Shown: positions 52,119-64,000, counted from the stretch's first letter. The stretch: 64,000 bases of DNA from Ophiostoma sp. CBS 140.51 (GCA_029298735.1 JANSLP010000122.1:1-64000); one strand, 5' to 3'. A program made the numbers and translations. Notes: a model not told the origin generated them from the sequence alone.

Positions 52119-52240
52119 AACAATAGGTTGTATATGAGAAAGGAAGGAGGGAAGTAAGTAACAGGTTGCATGTAATTTGTGTATAAGAAAGGAAAGAGCG
52201 AAGTAAACAATAGGTCGTATACAAGAAAGGAAGGAGCTAA
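52083..52240. repeat. Minisatellite, four imperfect units of about 38 bp
   Basis: Units start CAATAGGTTATATG (52083), CAATAGGTTGTATATG (52121), AACAGGTTGCATG (about 52160) and CAATAGGTCGTATAC (52207). Each continues with AAGAAAGGAA and a GAAGTAA-type end. Unit three carries about 11 extra bases. The repeat directly extends the duplicated segment, whose 56.5-kb copy shows one and perhaps two such units. Confidence 0.8.
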
Positions 52241-53168
52241 ATGATGAAAGGGGCAATGGCGTATGACAGGAGGCGAGTACGACCTACGTGAAAATAAATA
52301 TTGAAATCTCCTCGTCTCTTTTGCTTTTGCCGCCTCAACACCAACATTCATTTTACATATCTCTACATTTTGCTCAGCACAGCCTCTACTTAGTATCTAT
52401 CTGCATTCACTTGACATCTATGTCGTGAGGGACCGCCTCTTTGATCTCGCATTAACGCAATTAGCATTGGAACCCCAGAGAAAAGCTGAAACATTCATAT
52501 TCAGTATCCAAAAATCGGTGCACCCTCTCAACTATTTTTCATTTCCCCGCGCGTACCAAGAAAACATAAATTCATCAAAAACATACCATGCAAACCGTAA
52601 ACGCGAGAACCCCAAAAGCAACGTGAAAAATGGCAGTTTTGCATAATCGTATAGAGATGAAAGATAAAAAGACTTTTGTAGAGAACCCAAAGACCTGAAA
52701 AGCATGACAAGAAAATAAAGACAATGCCCCCAATGATATGTGTGTTTTTTTTAACCCCAAACAATTACAACCAGAAAAGCAAAAGAAATAATCAAAAAGT
52801 ACCGCCCCTTCCATATGTAGTTTTCCGTGTTGTGGTATAAGTAATGATAAAAAAAACATGTTCCCCAGAATGCTGTTGTCCTCCCGAGATAAACCAAGAA
52901 AATATGTAAAACGAATATTAAGAAAATAAAAGAAAGACTTTTTGGTCGTTATATAATTAGACGTCCGCATCAGAAAGGTCCACCGGATGCTATGCAAAGT
53001 AGAGATAGAAAACAACACCTTTTTCGGTTGACGAAAAGCCGTCGGCTCGTAGGGTATCAAGAGGGGTTTTTGGGTTGAAAAAGAACAAACCGAGCGTAAA
53101 ATGCGAGAAACAAGACCTAAAGAAGCGCCGTAGAAACCGCTCGCTCGTCGTTATCGTTCGTCATTGTT

Positions 53169-54933
53169 TTATCTGGTGTTGCTAGTATCAAAGGAGAATT
53201 GCGTCGGGAACTGCATGCTGGCGCTGAGTCCAAACGGATCCCAGTCGAGCGCCGGGTCGAGTAGCTGCGTCATTGACGGGTAGCCGTTGGCACCGCCGCT
53301 GACGGCAGCACCGGGGGCACCAGCACCGTTTCCGTGTGCTCCACCAGCGCCGCCCAAGTTCATCGAAGAGGCTGTCGAGGGTGCCACACTAGTGGCCGGG
53401 CTTGCCAAACTGAGCGGTGGTGGCGCGGCCGAAAAAGCATTTGCAGAGTACGGGTTGGGTCCAGAGGGTGTGTCGGGCGTCTCGGCCGGGTCTTCCATAA
53501 TGTCATCGGCGGCATCGTATTCTTGCTCGAGCTGGTCGATGTGGTTCTGGAACCCGGGGAGCGCATAGTACGGAGCACCGCCCACGCCACCGCTGGCAGA
53601 CCGTGGCGTAGCGGGCTGCGGTGAAGGCAGAGGCGCTTGCTGGTGTTGTGGTGGTGCATGCTGTTGGTGGTGCTGTTGATGCGGGTGCTGCTGATGCTGT
53701 TGATGCGGGTGCTGTTGATGTTGTTGGTGGTGCTGCTGGTGCTGCGGATGTTGTGGTGGCTGCTGCGGGTGGTGTTGGTGTTGCGGGTGTGTCGGTTGCG
53801 GGAGCTGCTGATGCTGTGGCAGTTGCTGCTGGTGTTGCGGGTGCTGTAGTATCGGCTGTTGCTGTGCCTGCTGCTGCTGCTGCTGCTGTTGGGCGTGGTG
53901 TTGACGCTGCCGTTGCTGCATCGTTCGTGGCGGTGCGGGACCTGAAATGCCAGGAATGGGGCCACCCAGTTGAGCAGCCTTCATCGCAGCCGCGGCTGTG
54001 ACAGGCGGCTGTTGGTGTATCTGTGGCGGTGGAGGAGGAGGAGGTGGCGCCGGGGCCGACATGACTGGGCGAATGGAAGCGGACGGGTCGGAGGCGGATG
54101 CAGCGGGTGACTGGCCGTAGACGGATGTGGAGGCGGCAGGTGATGCAGAGTGCGACGAAGGAGTGGGCCGACTTTTGGGCGAGGCGACGACCGATGTGGG
54201 CGTGGGGTGACCTGGGTTGATACTAACCAGGCCTGTCCCTGGCAGGGACGTGCCGCCGACGTCGAGTTTAGGCGCAATGCTGGAGTTGGAGCGGCGGGCG
54301 TGGTGGCGGTTTATGATGGATCGTGGCATGGCCGGTGGTTGCACCATATTCTGTGGCATGTGTGTAGGGCCCAAGTTGGGGCTGCCGGTCTTGGCACGCA
54401 GCTCAGCTTGCACATCAATTCCTAGGTGTGTTAGGAAAGGCGCAGCCAGACAAAAAAATAGAGTGTGATCAAAGGCAGCTGCCAAGCGTGATCGCAAAGG
54501 GAGGGAAGGGGGAAAACGCGACATGGGACATACCTTTCTCAAGAAGAATGCGCTCAAGGAGCGAGTTCTTGTAGCGCAGCATCAAACATTCGTCGGCAGC
54601 ATGGCGGTGGGCGGTCTGGAGGTTGTGCAGGTTCTGCTCGTGGACGCGGATGGTTTCCTCCAGCTGTTTGATGTACTCGGTGCGGCGCTCGCGGAAGGCG
54701 GCCTGCGCCTGTCGGTTGCGCTGCTTCCGTTCCTCGGACGTTGCGTAGATGGGCTTGCGACCGCCCTTGCGCTTGATGGGCTGATTGTCCTGCGCATTGT
54801 TGCCGTTGGCGCTACCGTGGCCGCCGCTGCCGCCGGCTGACTGAAGGTCGCCCTCGCCGCCGGAGTCTAAGGAATCGTCGGAGTCGTGATGCTTGATGTT
54901 TTCATTGTTGTCTATGGACATAGTGTCTGCCAT
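53169..54933 (-). CDS. bZIP transcription factor with NxxAQxxFR (Yap/Pap1-type) basic region
   Basis: Exon 1 is 54933-54534, intron 54533-54422 (GTATGT...CCTAG, 112 bp), exon 2 is 54421-53169, giving 550 aa. An acidic Ser/Gly-rich N-terminus (1-55) is followed by the basic region (about 54-85: KRKGGRK, then RKQRNRQAQAAFRER with N73 and R81) and a leucine-zipper coiled coil (about 88-132, ending YKNSLLERILLEKG). The next segment, IDVQAELRAKTGSPNLGPTH, looks conserved. Then come a Pro/Ser-rich part, a long Gln/His/Pro repeat tract (about residues 180-285, from CAG/CAC codons) and a tail with LDPALDWDPFGLSASMQFP. It is a nuclear regulator; targets cannot be read. The CAG/CAC tract is prone to length variation. 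A second Met at residue 5 is an alternative start. Confidence 0.92.
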
Positions 54934-56477
54934 GTCCTCGGCGTAGAAAGTCGAGACGCCTCAGCCGGTGGGCGGCGAGCGCCTCGAACAGAGCGAAGGT
55001 TGGGGGGTTGAGAAGGGGGAGGGAAAGTGGGGAGGTGACGACGGAAGCGAAAGGCGTGACGAAAGCCGGAGCGATGCGCCAGACGGGATGACACAGAAAA
55101 AGAGGCTCGTAGGGGTGGACGCGGCCGGCCGAAGCGAGTGGGTATGCGTGTGTGAGGGTGCAAGTGAGGATGTGCGAATTGAGATTGATAGATCCAAAAA
55201 CCCGAAGAAACGATTGAGTAACAGGAATGAGTGAGTGACAGAAAAATAATACGCAGAGAAAAAGAGTCGCGACAGATCTGGCCCTGAAAGAATAGAGTAG
55301 TGAAAAAAGAATTGGATAATTTTTTTTCGCCACGGGACGTAGTTTGCGTAGTTTGCGGGGTGGGTCTGGCCGTATTATTAGGAGAGGGGGAAGAAAGAGG
55401 AGAAAGCGAAAGGTAATTCAAAGGCGATGGGGGAAAGAAACAATAAGACCGAAAAAAGAGAGGGCGAATGAGGAATAATAAAGACAAGGAAAAGCCGTCA
55501 ATAAAACATAAAGCGATTGAGATGAAAAGCCGATTGGGACGAGAGAAAAAGAGGAGACAAAACAAGTCTGTTCTGCGCAAACGGAGTTGAGGTGAGGTGA
55601 GGTGTGGTCGATTTTCGCAAGAAGGCCGTGGGGATGTACTTGTAATGCGAGGCTCTGTGCTTTTCGGCTTTTGGCGTCTTTTTGGCTTTTGGTGCGGTCT
55701 TTATTTGGGTTGCTCGTCTTTAATGTCTTTATTTGGATGTTCCCCTTCTTATTGAGATTATTTCCCGGTCGAAAGACAAAAATAAGAGCTGGGGTGGCGA
55801 CTGGGGTGTGCAGGAACGCAGTTTGTTTCTCGAGTCCCGGACGACTAACACAGAACCGCAGACGCAGGGGCAATGTTTGTTCGATCCGATATTCATTCAC
55901 AGTCGCGTAGTAGCCGATTGCTGTCGTCGGAGTCGTGCCTGGTTTGTGAGAAATGGCGGTGCGATCTCCATGCACAAGCGACAGGATCCCCTATTCGATT
56001 GTCGTTTAGACAGCTCTCTGTAGAGGGTCACAGCCCCAAAGAGGAAATAACAGGGCCCTGGAGAAATCTGCACACGGAGAAGACCGAGCAAGCAGGTCAA
56101 GCCTGGCAACAAGCAAGCAAGAGAGAGATGATGTGCAACGGGTAGGGGAGGGGGGTGGCAGATGGGATGGGAAAGAGGCCCAGGCCGACCCGACCGTTTG
56201 GAAACGGGTGTTACGGGAAAAGGGGCTCGAACAGGAAAAAGGAACGAAAGGAACGCAAAAAGGAACAATAGAACAATCAAGGAACACTCAAGGAACAAAT
56301 CCAAAAAGCGAAGGGGGTGTTGTTCTGGTCGAGAAAGAAGCAGAGCGATAAGGGTGGAGAGGGGTGCGTGGAAATGGCTGTGGAAATGCGGTATGGTAAT
56401 GATAATGATAGCTGGATCGCTGGTCGAGTGACGGAGTAGAGCCGCGCCGTTGCAGATGGAGAGACAGAGGGCGACAG

Positions 56478-56605
56478 GGCTGGCGAGCGTCAAGGCGAAA
56501 GGCTGCAAAAGAAAAAGGGTCGATTGTGTGCTTTGGCTGTCGAGTTTCGAAAGATAAGAAAAAGGATGATGACAGGTTATGTGTGAGTAAAGGAAAGGGC
56601 GAAAT
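56478..56605. repeat. Second copy of the bZIP-flanking duplicated segment
   Basis: Partner of 51981-52118, same orientation. It lies 1.5 kb upstream of the bZIP start codon inside CT-rich (minus strand) leader-like DNA, which makes this the more likely parental copy. It is followed by TTTATGTAATGTGAATTGGG, resembling the third unit of the 52-kb minisatellite. Confidence 0.6.
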
Positions 56606-56674
56606 GGTTTGGTTTTATGTAATGTGAATTGGGAGAAGAGAGGGGAAGGGGGAAGGGGGAATGGGACAAGGTAT

Positions 56675-56696
56675 AAAAAAAAAAAAAAAAAAAAAA
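56675..56696. repeat. A22 homopolymer
   Basis: Uninterrupted run of 22 A on the plus strand (T on the bZIP strand), flanked by GGTAT and GAGGGC. It could be an ordinary poly(dA:dT) promoter element that disfavours nucleosomes, or a retroposed tail; nothing recognisable precedes it. Confidence 0.85.
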
Positions 56697-59600
56697 GAGG
56701 GCTGTCCGTCCGGGGGAAGGAGCGAGGGCGCGCGCGTGGGCGGAGGCGAATACTAGAAAAGAAAGAGCAACGTTTGGCTTTTCTTTTTGACAGTGGCGCT
56801 TTCCGTTTTTGATATATCTGGGCGATCTACGTCGAGACAGATCGACTTTCGGATAAGATCTTTTGAATTTGTTTGTTCGTGAAGATGGGAATATGAGAGA
56901 AAGTAGTAGGAGAGAATGTGAGACGAAAGGCGGAGGGAAAATTCAGTCTACAAAAGACAAACAGGCCAAAAAAGAAAAGAAACGCAAAGAACGACGGACG
57001 ACGGCTGTTGAGACGTCCATGTCCACGCACCACCATTTGCTCCTTCCTTGCCGTTTGCCCTGCCATTCCTTTCCTTTTTCTCGCAGTTCGTGCCTGCCAT
57101 TTTCTGCCCTTTCCCCCTTCTTCCTTCCCCCTCTTTCGCACCCTCTCCACACACATCGTCGATGGGCCCCTTCCCTAGTTGGCTTTCATCTGCGGAACAA
57201 CCAAGACGGAAAGACCACAACGGAGAAACAGGCAGGCACGAAGGCGAGCAGGCCTGCCCTTCCTTGGTCTCCCTTGCCAGTCCATGCCGTGACGGTCATT
57301 CATCAGAGTTTTCAGACAGAGTGGTCCTTCGCTTTGTTCCTGTTTTAGTGCGTGAGGACAGTGCTTGCCCTTTCTGACGTCTCCACCTGGAAAACGCTGG
57401 ACTCCTCCCGCGGTGCGCTGTTGCAACAATACAACAAAAAAGGCAAGAGCGCCCACACTCCATACTCAGTAAAATCTTCGTCCCAGCTGGAAAGAGCCGC
57501 CAATTGCCATTGCCATCTTATTCTATTGCTATTTCATTGCCAGGACAAACCGGCTGTTGAAGATGAAAACAAGGCGAGATTTTGATGAAAAATTTTCTCT
57601 CCAAAACAGCGCTGATCTCATTCATTTGGGGGAGTTGGAGGGTGTTAGTCTTTTAGCTTTTTCAGGGACCATTGGAGCCAACCAACCAGGTCGACTAACC
57701 ACCAACCGTCCACCACCACCGTTTTCTCGGGAGGCAAGAGCGGTTGTTGGCTGGCTGCTGGATTCGGGCTGGCTGGACTTGGACTCAGCAGACGTCAGAC
57801 GTCCCCTCCTCGCAAATTCAGTGGCTGTATAACAGTGGCCTTGTAATTGACGGATTTTCTCCTGCGGCTAGCCCGCCAAAAATGCTGCGAGCTGAAGTAT
57901 TGTAGGCCAAGGCATTATTGTTCTCAAGGTGCAACCACGTCTCCGTTTTCAACGAAGAGAAGAGAACGTATGTCTTTGCCGTGATGTATTGGAGTATTGG
58001 ATGTATGGTACCTTTTCCTTGTCTCCTTCTTTTTTCGGTAGCACACTGACTGGACTTTGATCGTTCCTGTCTTCTCCTCAACAAAACGCCATAAAAAAAG
58101 TACGCATGATCAATGCAAAAAACGGTGTCGGCCATTTCCCCTCTTTGTTCATTGTCCATCTGCCTGGTGTCCGTTCATCGCGTTGTTCACACTACACCCA
58201 AATCTGCCTGCCCCCAACATTCCGTCGGCCTTTGCTATTTTGAGGTAAGTTTTTTCAAGGTGTTAGTGGATATGTGGGAGGAGCTGACCTGACTTCAGGC
58301 ACCTTGCCGAAATCGGGTTGTTTCTCCACTGGATTGTCCCTGCAAGGTCCCACGTTCGACCTCTGTGAGTAGTATGTCTTGGGTGGTCGACGAAGGTCTT
58401 GGAGCTTGTCTTGTGAGGAGCACGACTTACTGCACCTTGCTTCACGTCGAGAAGATCAGCCTACCTAGACAGGCCACGGGGACAGGATGGACGGCTATGA
58501 GGGGAGGAGAGGAGACACAACGAAGAGGCAGAAGAGGGGAAGGCATCACGTTGACGCCTCTCCTTTTTTCTGCATTGGTTTGCAGTGGACTGGAGACTCG
58601 AGTGAGGTTATGGATTGAACATGGACGGACAGGCGTAAATATGCAATGCGCTGTCGACCACGTATGGCCTGGCAATATTGCGTATGGGCTATGTTAACGT
58701 GTCAACGACAAAAAGGCCTGCGGGAACAGCTGCATCGCACTCACGCACACTGCGAGATCGGGGACGCCGGCTCCTGCCCTCTCTTTCAACCTTGCCCTGT
58801 CTTTTTCTCTTTCCCCATACTGTAACGCTGATATTACAGGGAGCGTCTCTTTCTTGTAGGGATCTCCAGCAGCGGACATGAGCCCTTTTCTTTGCTCTTC
58901 ATCTATGAGAAAGCTTCCAAGAGGAAGACTGACACATGCGCTGATGCTGGACATGCTGGATCATGATGTGAGAGTGGAGGAGCTCTCTTGTGAACTGTGA
59001 AATGCAAAAGAATTGCCCGGGCCAATCAATGCTGGCACGACGGGAGATGGACCTTTCGGGTCTCCAGCTTTTTCTGGGTCGCTTTCCTCTCTCTGAAATT
59101 TGAACGTTTTTGCTTCTTTCCGCGCGCCGACGAAACAATTTTTCACGTCACCTGAGCGGATTTGGCGAGAGGGGGGGGAAGGTGGAAAAGGGAGAAAGGG
59201 GGGGAAAGAGCGAGCCATTGGTGTCTTGGCACTTTTTGGCATTTGTATTTCCCGCCCACCGACATCCGCTTGCCGCGCAGTCAGCTAACAACTGTAAAAG
59301 GAGTGCAGTAGCGGAGCCCGCCGACGCTCAAAAAGTGACCTGGCTTTGTATGCCAATTTGGTGACAACCGTAAGTACCTCGGCAGAGTCTGGTCGTGTAA
59401 GCGGGAATACTCGTATTATTCTCTCTCTCTCTCTCGCCCTCGCCCCTTGTATCCTCTTCCATCAATTGCGCACTTCCAGCCCTTCAGCTTTGAACACAGA
59501 GCAAGTCAAGAGACGATGCTTCGTGGCACAAGAGGGCATATCTATTGACTCTATTGAAGTGAACGCCCGATTGCACGCGGCATGTGGCCTATTCGGGGCA

Positions 59601-62158
59601 CTTCACACTTTGCACTTTGTGGTTTTTCTTTTTGCAGATGGAGATGTGGAAACGGTAAACATACCTTTCCGAGGAGCCGTGAAGCGAGAACGAGGTATGC
59701 AAGTCGACAATATAAAACATGGAAGAGAGAGGCAAAAAGAAACACAACAATGGTTGGCGACGAAGCCGCCTATGCCCAGGAACGGCGGTGACTCTGCTCC
59801 TCATTTTTTTTTCTTCTTTCTTTTCTTCGGCGTGCCTGTGGCTACGTCGGATGATGCGGCCTTCTTAGATCTATTCCTCATACTCCTGGCACTGTCTTGT
59901 CGTATGCCGTGCTTTGTTTGCATTCGCAGACACTTCTCTCATCTCGTCGTCAGCTCGTCGGTTCTCGCTAGCTCTGTCGTCATTCTCACAGCCGCCTCGC
60001 TTCCTTTAAAAGAGGAGCTGTGTTAGGCACTAAAAGTGTGTGCATCATCTTGCTGGATCTGCCGACGTTTCTGAAGCAAAAGGCGTCTTCCACAAAGAGG
60101 GAAAAAAGGCGAGAAGAGTACTCCAGTCCGTACACACAAAGTCGAAGGAGCAGGGGTACGAACACTCCGACGTCTGCTGCTGGAGAAGTCCAGCGAAGAA
60201 AAAAGCCGCGATGGTCTGAGCTTTGTGAGAGTGAGAGAGACGAAAGCAAGAGTCGACGCATCCTGGCATCCCACTGCTCCCACTCCATCCCACTCTCTCC
60301 ACAGAAGTGACCCCCATTTCTTCCTTCCCAGACGGTCAATCCAAAGGGCGCTCACGCCCACAGCTGGCAGCCTGCAAGCCTCTCTTTTTCTCCTCGAAAA
60401 ACTCGCAAGAGCCAATAAAACGCCCACCCACCCACACCTGGCCAGGGAAACGAAATGACGCGACACACCTTGGAAGCGCCTTTTGGGTCTTTTGGCTTGC
60501 CTTTGGTTGCCCTTTCGACACCTTCTAGAAGGATTCTAGCGCGAGAACATTTATGCCTCGTTTCATCCATTGCGGGCGATCTGCTGTGCAAAAGGTGGGG
60601 ACCTCGACAGGGGCACACTGATGCGCAAAAGCATTGGGCTCTTGCCATACGGTAGTCGCATAGGACTCGAGACTACTGAGTAAAGACTCGATATTCAAGG
60701 CAGGCGCGAGCAACGTCGAATGAAGATGCGTAGGCTCATCGTCATTTCTTAAATTTCCATTGTCTTTTGTCCAACACCCATTTCCCCTCCTCGCTTCTCC
60801 TTATCATAGGCTGCAGGAACAAAATGTCCAGGTGGACATCGACAAAGACAAGAGCTGTGTCTTCCACACCACCCATGTCGTTCCACTGAACGAAGCTAGT
60901 ATCGAAAATGTCGAGCAGCCAACACAGCACATCAAAAGACGTTTCCCCACGTCGCCAAAAAAAAGCACGAGCCTCACACCAAGAGAAAGAGTGAGTGGGC
61001 ATACGCCCGTGACGGGCTCGCCGGAATTGTAGACCAACTCAAGCGGTGGCGAGAGGCACTGACCAGGACATACCAAAAAGAGGCTTTACCCACCCCTGAT
61101 ATTACGACGCAAATAAGGCGAGATGACACGGTGCCAGCCAGACCAGGAAGACGAGGCAGGGCCGCCCAAACAACAGCCTGGTCTTGTCCCGATGGGGGCT
61201 GACGCGGTTTTGGGGCGCCGATGCACGGGGCAAGTCGTCGATGGTGTGCTTGATTGTTCCTGGTTTGGAATATGCATAAAAGCTTTGGGAGCCTTCCTGT
61301 TTGCAAAGTACGACGCAAACCTCACCGGTCTTGACGAAGTCCTCTGCTGTCTCTGTTGCCCCTGTCTTCTCACCACCTCGTCTCCTCCCACCTCTTCCCC
61401 CTTGGCAGCCCGTGCCCCGCGGATCCGGCACTTCCCTGATGCGCATCGGTGATCCCGGAGTCGGCTGCGTTCTGGTCTGAGTCTCTGTACCTCTTCTGTC
61501 TGGGCACCATCGTATCAAGAGGGGGTGTGGGATGTTCAAGTGCATCGGACTCCATACGATGGATCAATAAAGCAGGGAAGCAATAGAACGACGAAGCAAT
61601 TAGATAGCAATGCAAGATGTGCGTCGTAGAGATGCGACACAAACCTCCTTTTGGCTGCATCGACCACCAATCCCCATCCTATCAAGCCAAGCTATATGTC
61701 ATTTCTCGCTGCCGAGTCTCCGAGAGACAAAATCAAAATCAGATCTCGTCAACTCCGGATGAGACAAAACATTAAAAGATGGAGACGTAGTTGGGGACTC
61801 CACGGAGTGCGATCTTGAGAGTAGAGAGAGAAGGCCAAATTGTCGACTCTGGAAAGATCAGACATCAAAATGACATCTGCAAATCGAAATCATCCTTATC
61901 AGAGGGTCGTTTCCTCAAAGTCTTGGCTGTCCACTCTTCCAGGGGCATTCTCCATAACACGGTAGAGCCGCTACCAGGTCAGGACAGACCACTCGAAAAT
62001 GCCGTGCCCCTTGCAGATGAGCACCGGGTAGGCCGTAAGGATGGCACAGTACTCGGATGGTCTGCATGAAAAGGTAGATCGACGAAGCACAGAGATTGTG
62101 TGCACGACGCTCTCAGATGATGGAACGTGCGGGCGCTTTTGACCACTGCAATTGTAGA

Positions 62159-62200
62159 TCACGTGATAAGTCACCGACCACAACACCGACCCGCTATTGG
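62159..62200. promoter_or_regulatory. E-box palindrome and CCAAT box upstream of the last gene
   Basis: ATCACGTGAT, a perfect 10-bp E-box palindrome (about 62159-62168), is followed about 30 bp later by ATTGG (inverted CCAAT). They are about 0.6 kb upstream of the start at 62798. In fungi such pairs bind bHLH factors (Cbf1/SREBP type) and the HAP complex. Confidence 0.4.
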
Positions 62201-62797
62201 CCGCCTTGTTGCTAGTGGACACACGGCAGAAGGGTGAGGGAGCTTGGGCCACCTGGAAAGTAAACAAACCCCTTCGCTCCAGCCAAACAGACGCGCCGCT
62301 GTTCTTTTCCCACCAAAACACACCAAAACACAGCTTTTTGTTGTCTTCCTCCGTCATTGCTCCCAACCCAACTGAGCCACTCTTCCTTTTTTCTCGCGCT
62401 CCTCACTCTCACTATTTTCGAGTTCTCCTCTTTTTTTCTTGCCCTAAACGGCGTGTGATCCGGGATCAACGTCTTTCCAACGTCAATTCTTGCCACCACC
62501 ATTCGAGACAGACCACTCTTTTCTTCTGTCTCCTTCTGCTGTCATCCACCACGTTGACATCATCGCCGTTCTGCTTTTGGGGTTGATAGTGTGATATTTC
62601 GGTTGCCTATTGCCAGGGTTTGTTTACTTGCAAACTGCAACCCCCGGCAGACCGTGTCGTATTTCTCATCTCCCCGCTTCCACTCGACCTTTTTCCCTTT
62701 ACTCTTCCGCTTCTCACCACCTTCCATCACCACTACGCACGATCCACCTGCTCTCACACACCAGATATCACCGACCTTTCAGTTTTCAGCTTCAACA

Positions 62798-64000
62798 ATG
62801 GCGCCGTTGACTCGACGCCGCTCGGCTCGGCTGGCCAGCAACTCCAAGGTAGGACATCTTTTCACTTGCCTTCTTAGTATTCATGACCCTCTAACCGCGT
62901 TGCAGCCCACCGGAGTGGCCGCCACGCCCGACCTCGACTCCCTCACCGAACAGATTGAAGAACAGCCGTCCTCTCCCGTTATGCATGCGCCACAGACGCC
63001 CGCCGGCTCGTCGCCCGTCAAGCCGTCCAAGTCCGAGATGCGGCCCGGCAAGGCTAATGGAGCCATGGCTCCGCCATCTTCTGCCCTCCGTCTGGGCTTC
63101 ACCGACATTGGTGACGCCAGCAGACTGGAGAGCCCGACTACAACCAAGAACAACAAGATTGCCGCATCCGCCACAATGAAGGCCGTCTTGCCCGAAGACG
63201 GCAACGAGACACCCTCCAAGAAGCGGTCACCGCTGTCTTCCATCTCGCCCTTTACCTTTCGCTTCTCTCGTCTCAAGGGCAAGACAAGTACGGAGGAGAC
63301 TGCCTCAGAGGCTGCTGGTTTTGCCTCTACTGCTGCCAGCCCTAGCAAGGCGACGGGCACACCTGACCTGGGTCTGAGCGACGAGGCGCGTCGCATGATG
63401 GAAGAGCTGCGCGAGGAGGCACAAAAGATCCGCGCGGACCTCGAGGTGGAGCGGGAGCAAGAGCGCGCTCGCGAGGAAGAGGACATTGCCAATGGCCGCA
63501 AGATCGCCAAGCCCAAGAGCCGTGCTGGCCGCTACAGTGCCGCCCACACGGCAGAGTTCAGTAAGATGGACTCGATTGCCAACCACCCATCGGCTTTCCG
63601 CGCGTCGCGCTATACACCCGTCAAATCGACAGCGACTCCTTCTGCAGCAGCGACGCCGGCCATCTCTACTCAGGCGCGTGGTCTTAAGCGGACACAGTCC
63701 AAGGCTAACTTGGACGAGACGCCTCGAGTCAAGACGACCAGAACGCCTGCTGCTGTGCCCAGCTCGGCGGCTGCTGCGTCCGTGTCGCCAGCTAAGAGAG
63801 CCTACAACCCATTGTTTGGTAACGACCAGAGCCACGGTGGTATCGATAACAAGCCGCCCCAGTCTGCTCGCAAGGGAAACCTCCTCTTCCCTCCTGCAAA
63901 CGCAAACGATAGCCCGCAGCAGCCCATTTCTGCCGCCAAGCGTATCAAGCAGAACATTGGTGATGACGCGTCAAGTAGCCGCCCTGTTTCACGCGATGGC
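62798..64000 (+). CDS. Conserved-looking basic protein with a charged coiled coil, 3' end cut by the window
   Basis: Exon 1 is 62798-62848 (MAPLTRRRSARLASNSK), intron 62849-62905 (GTAGGA, CTAAC, GCAG), exon 2 is 62906 to beyond 64000. 382 aa are visible with no stop. The N-terminus is an Arg-rich motif of the kind seen in nuclear proteins. Residues about 140-160 contain PSKKRSPLSSISPFTFRFSR. A strongly charged helix follows (LSDEARRMMEELREEAQKIR, then DLEVEREQERAREEED), then RAGRYSAAHTAEFSKMDSIANH and the LKRTQSKANLDETPR segment, with many S/T-P sites. This looks like a nuclear or cytoskeletal phosphoprotein. I do not recognise the family with confidence. Confidence 0.8.
   Translation, partial: MAPLTRRRSARLASNSKVGHLFTCLLSIHDPLTALQPTGVAATPDLDSLTEQIEEQPSSPVMHAPQTPAGSSPVKPSKSEMRPGKANGAMAPPSSALRLGFTDIGDASRLESPTTTKNNKIAASATMKAVLPEDGNETPSKKRSPLSSISPFTFRFSRLKGKTSTEETASEAAGFASTAASPSKATGTPDLGLSDEARRMMEELREEAQKIRADLEVEREQERAREEEDIANGRKIAKPKSRAGRYSAAHTAEFSKMDSIANHPSAFRASRYTPVKSTATPSAAATPAISTQARGLKRTQSKANLDETPRVKTTRTPAAVPSSAAAASVSPAKRAYNPLFGNDQSHGGIDNKPPQSARKGNLLFPPANANDSPQQPISAAKRIKQNIGDDASSSRPVSRDG

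Larger units (their letters stand above)
48889..53168. other. Intergenic, mostly AT-rich with repeats and a decayed coding island
   Basis: 48889-49200 is the leader of the 355-aa protein gene (T-run at 49147-49158). 49222-49664 carries a cluster of GTGAACA/TGTTCAC motifs. 50538-50656 is element copy B, 51149-51760 a degenerate coding island, and 51981-52118 a segment duplicated at 56.5 kb followed by a minisatellite to 52240. 52250-53168 holds no gene I can support and is the 3' flank of the bZIP gene. Confidence 0.5.
54934..62797. other. 7.9-kb gap without a supported gene; long bZIP leader/promoter
   Basis: From 54934 to about 56900 the minus strand is CT-rich and the plus strand purine-rich, consistent with a long leader or promoter of the bZIP gene. 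An A22 run lies at 56675-56696 and the duplicated segment at 56478-56605. 57000-62000 has many overlapping frames without family resemblance. 62150-62797 becomes promoter-like for the next gene. No tRNA or transposon seen by eye. Confidence 0.45.

Noticed and set aside
59346..60026. 226-aa plus-strand open frame
   Set aside because: Contains a run of Phe from a T-tract, no recognisable domain, and overlaps equally good frames; treated as chance.

Overview
The window reads as nuclear DNA of a filamentous ascomycete. The evidence is short GT-AG introns (about 50-110 bp, often with a CTAAC branch site), GC-rich codon use in genes, long CT- or purine-rich leaders, and a gene set of ascomycete type (class II cAMP phosphodiesterase, LAMMER kinase, long-form tRNase Z, Stm1, Zn2Cys6 and bZIP regulators). 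The first 172 bases match the minus strand of a Sordariomycete-type 28S rRNA, so Sordariomycetes is my best guess. I cannot fix the order or genus. Reconstructed exons were checked for phase by hand; UTRs were not determined.

Layout. 1-172: 28S rRNA fragment. 3954-6546: PDE1 with a 442-bp first intron. 7069-15664: a compact set of five genes, namely an EthD-like protein, a 2,2-dialkylglycine decarboxylase-like PLP enzyme, an amino acid permease, a Zn2Cys6 regulator and a Rid-family protein. 16051-16959: secreted GH16 enzyme. 17325-20699: tRNase Z. 20945-24367: large unrecognised S/T/P-rich protein. 26270-28987: LAMMER kinase. 28988-35363: 6.4 kb without a gene I can support. 35364-36408: sideroflexin. 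37685-39877: MFS transporter. 42036-44036: Stm1-like protein with two tiny first coding exons. 47821-48888: unrecognised protein. 53169-54933: bZIP factor. 54934-62797: 7.9 kb without a supported gene. 62798 to the end: a basic coiled-coil protein cut by the window.

Most of these are housekeeping or regulatory genes. The 7-15.7 kb set looks functionally linked: uptake (permease), decarboxylating transamination of an alpha,alpha-dialkyl amino acid such as Aib, accessory Rid and EthD proteins, and a pathway-type regulator. The enzyme and permease share a divergent promoter carrying a repeated CCGGGAAAGTGT element. My inference is a catabolic cluster for dialkylglycines, which in nature come mainly from peptaibols. 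This is the most interesting system in the window.

Three AT-richer stretches (about 39.9-42.0, 45.2-47.7 and 49.5-53.1 kb) are accessory in character. They hold decayed coding frames, an inverted pair of element copies whose differences are mostly transitions (RIP-like), a minisatellite and a segment duplicated on both sides of the bZIP gene. I saw no tRNA, CRISPR array, intact transposon or virus-derived gene.
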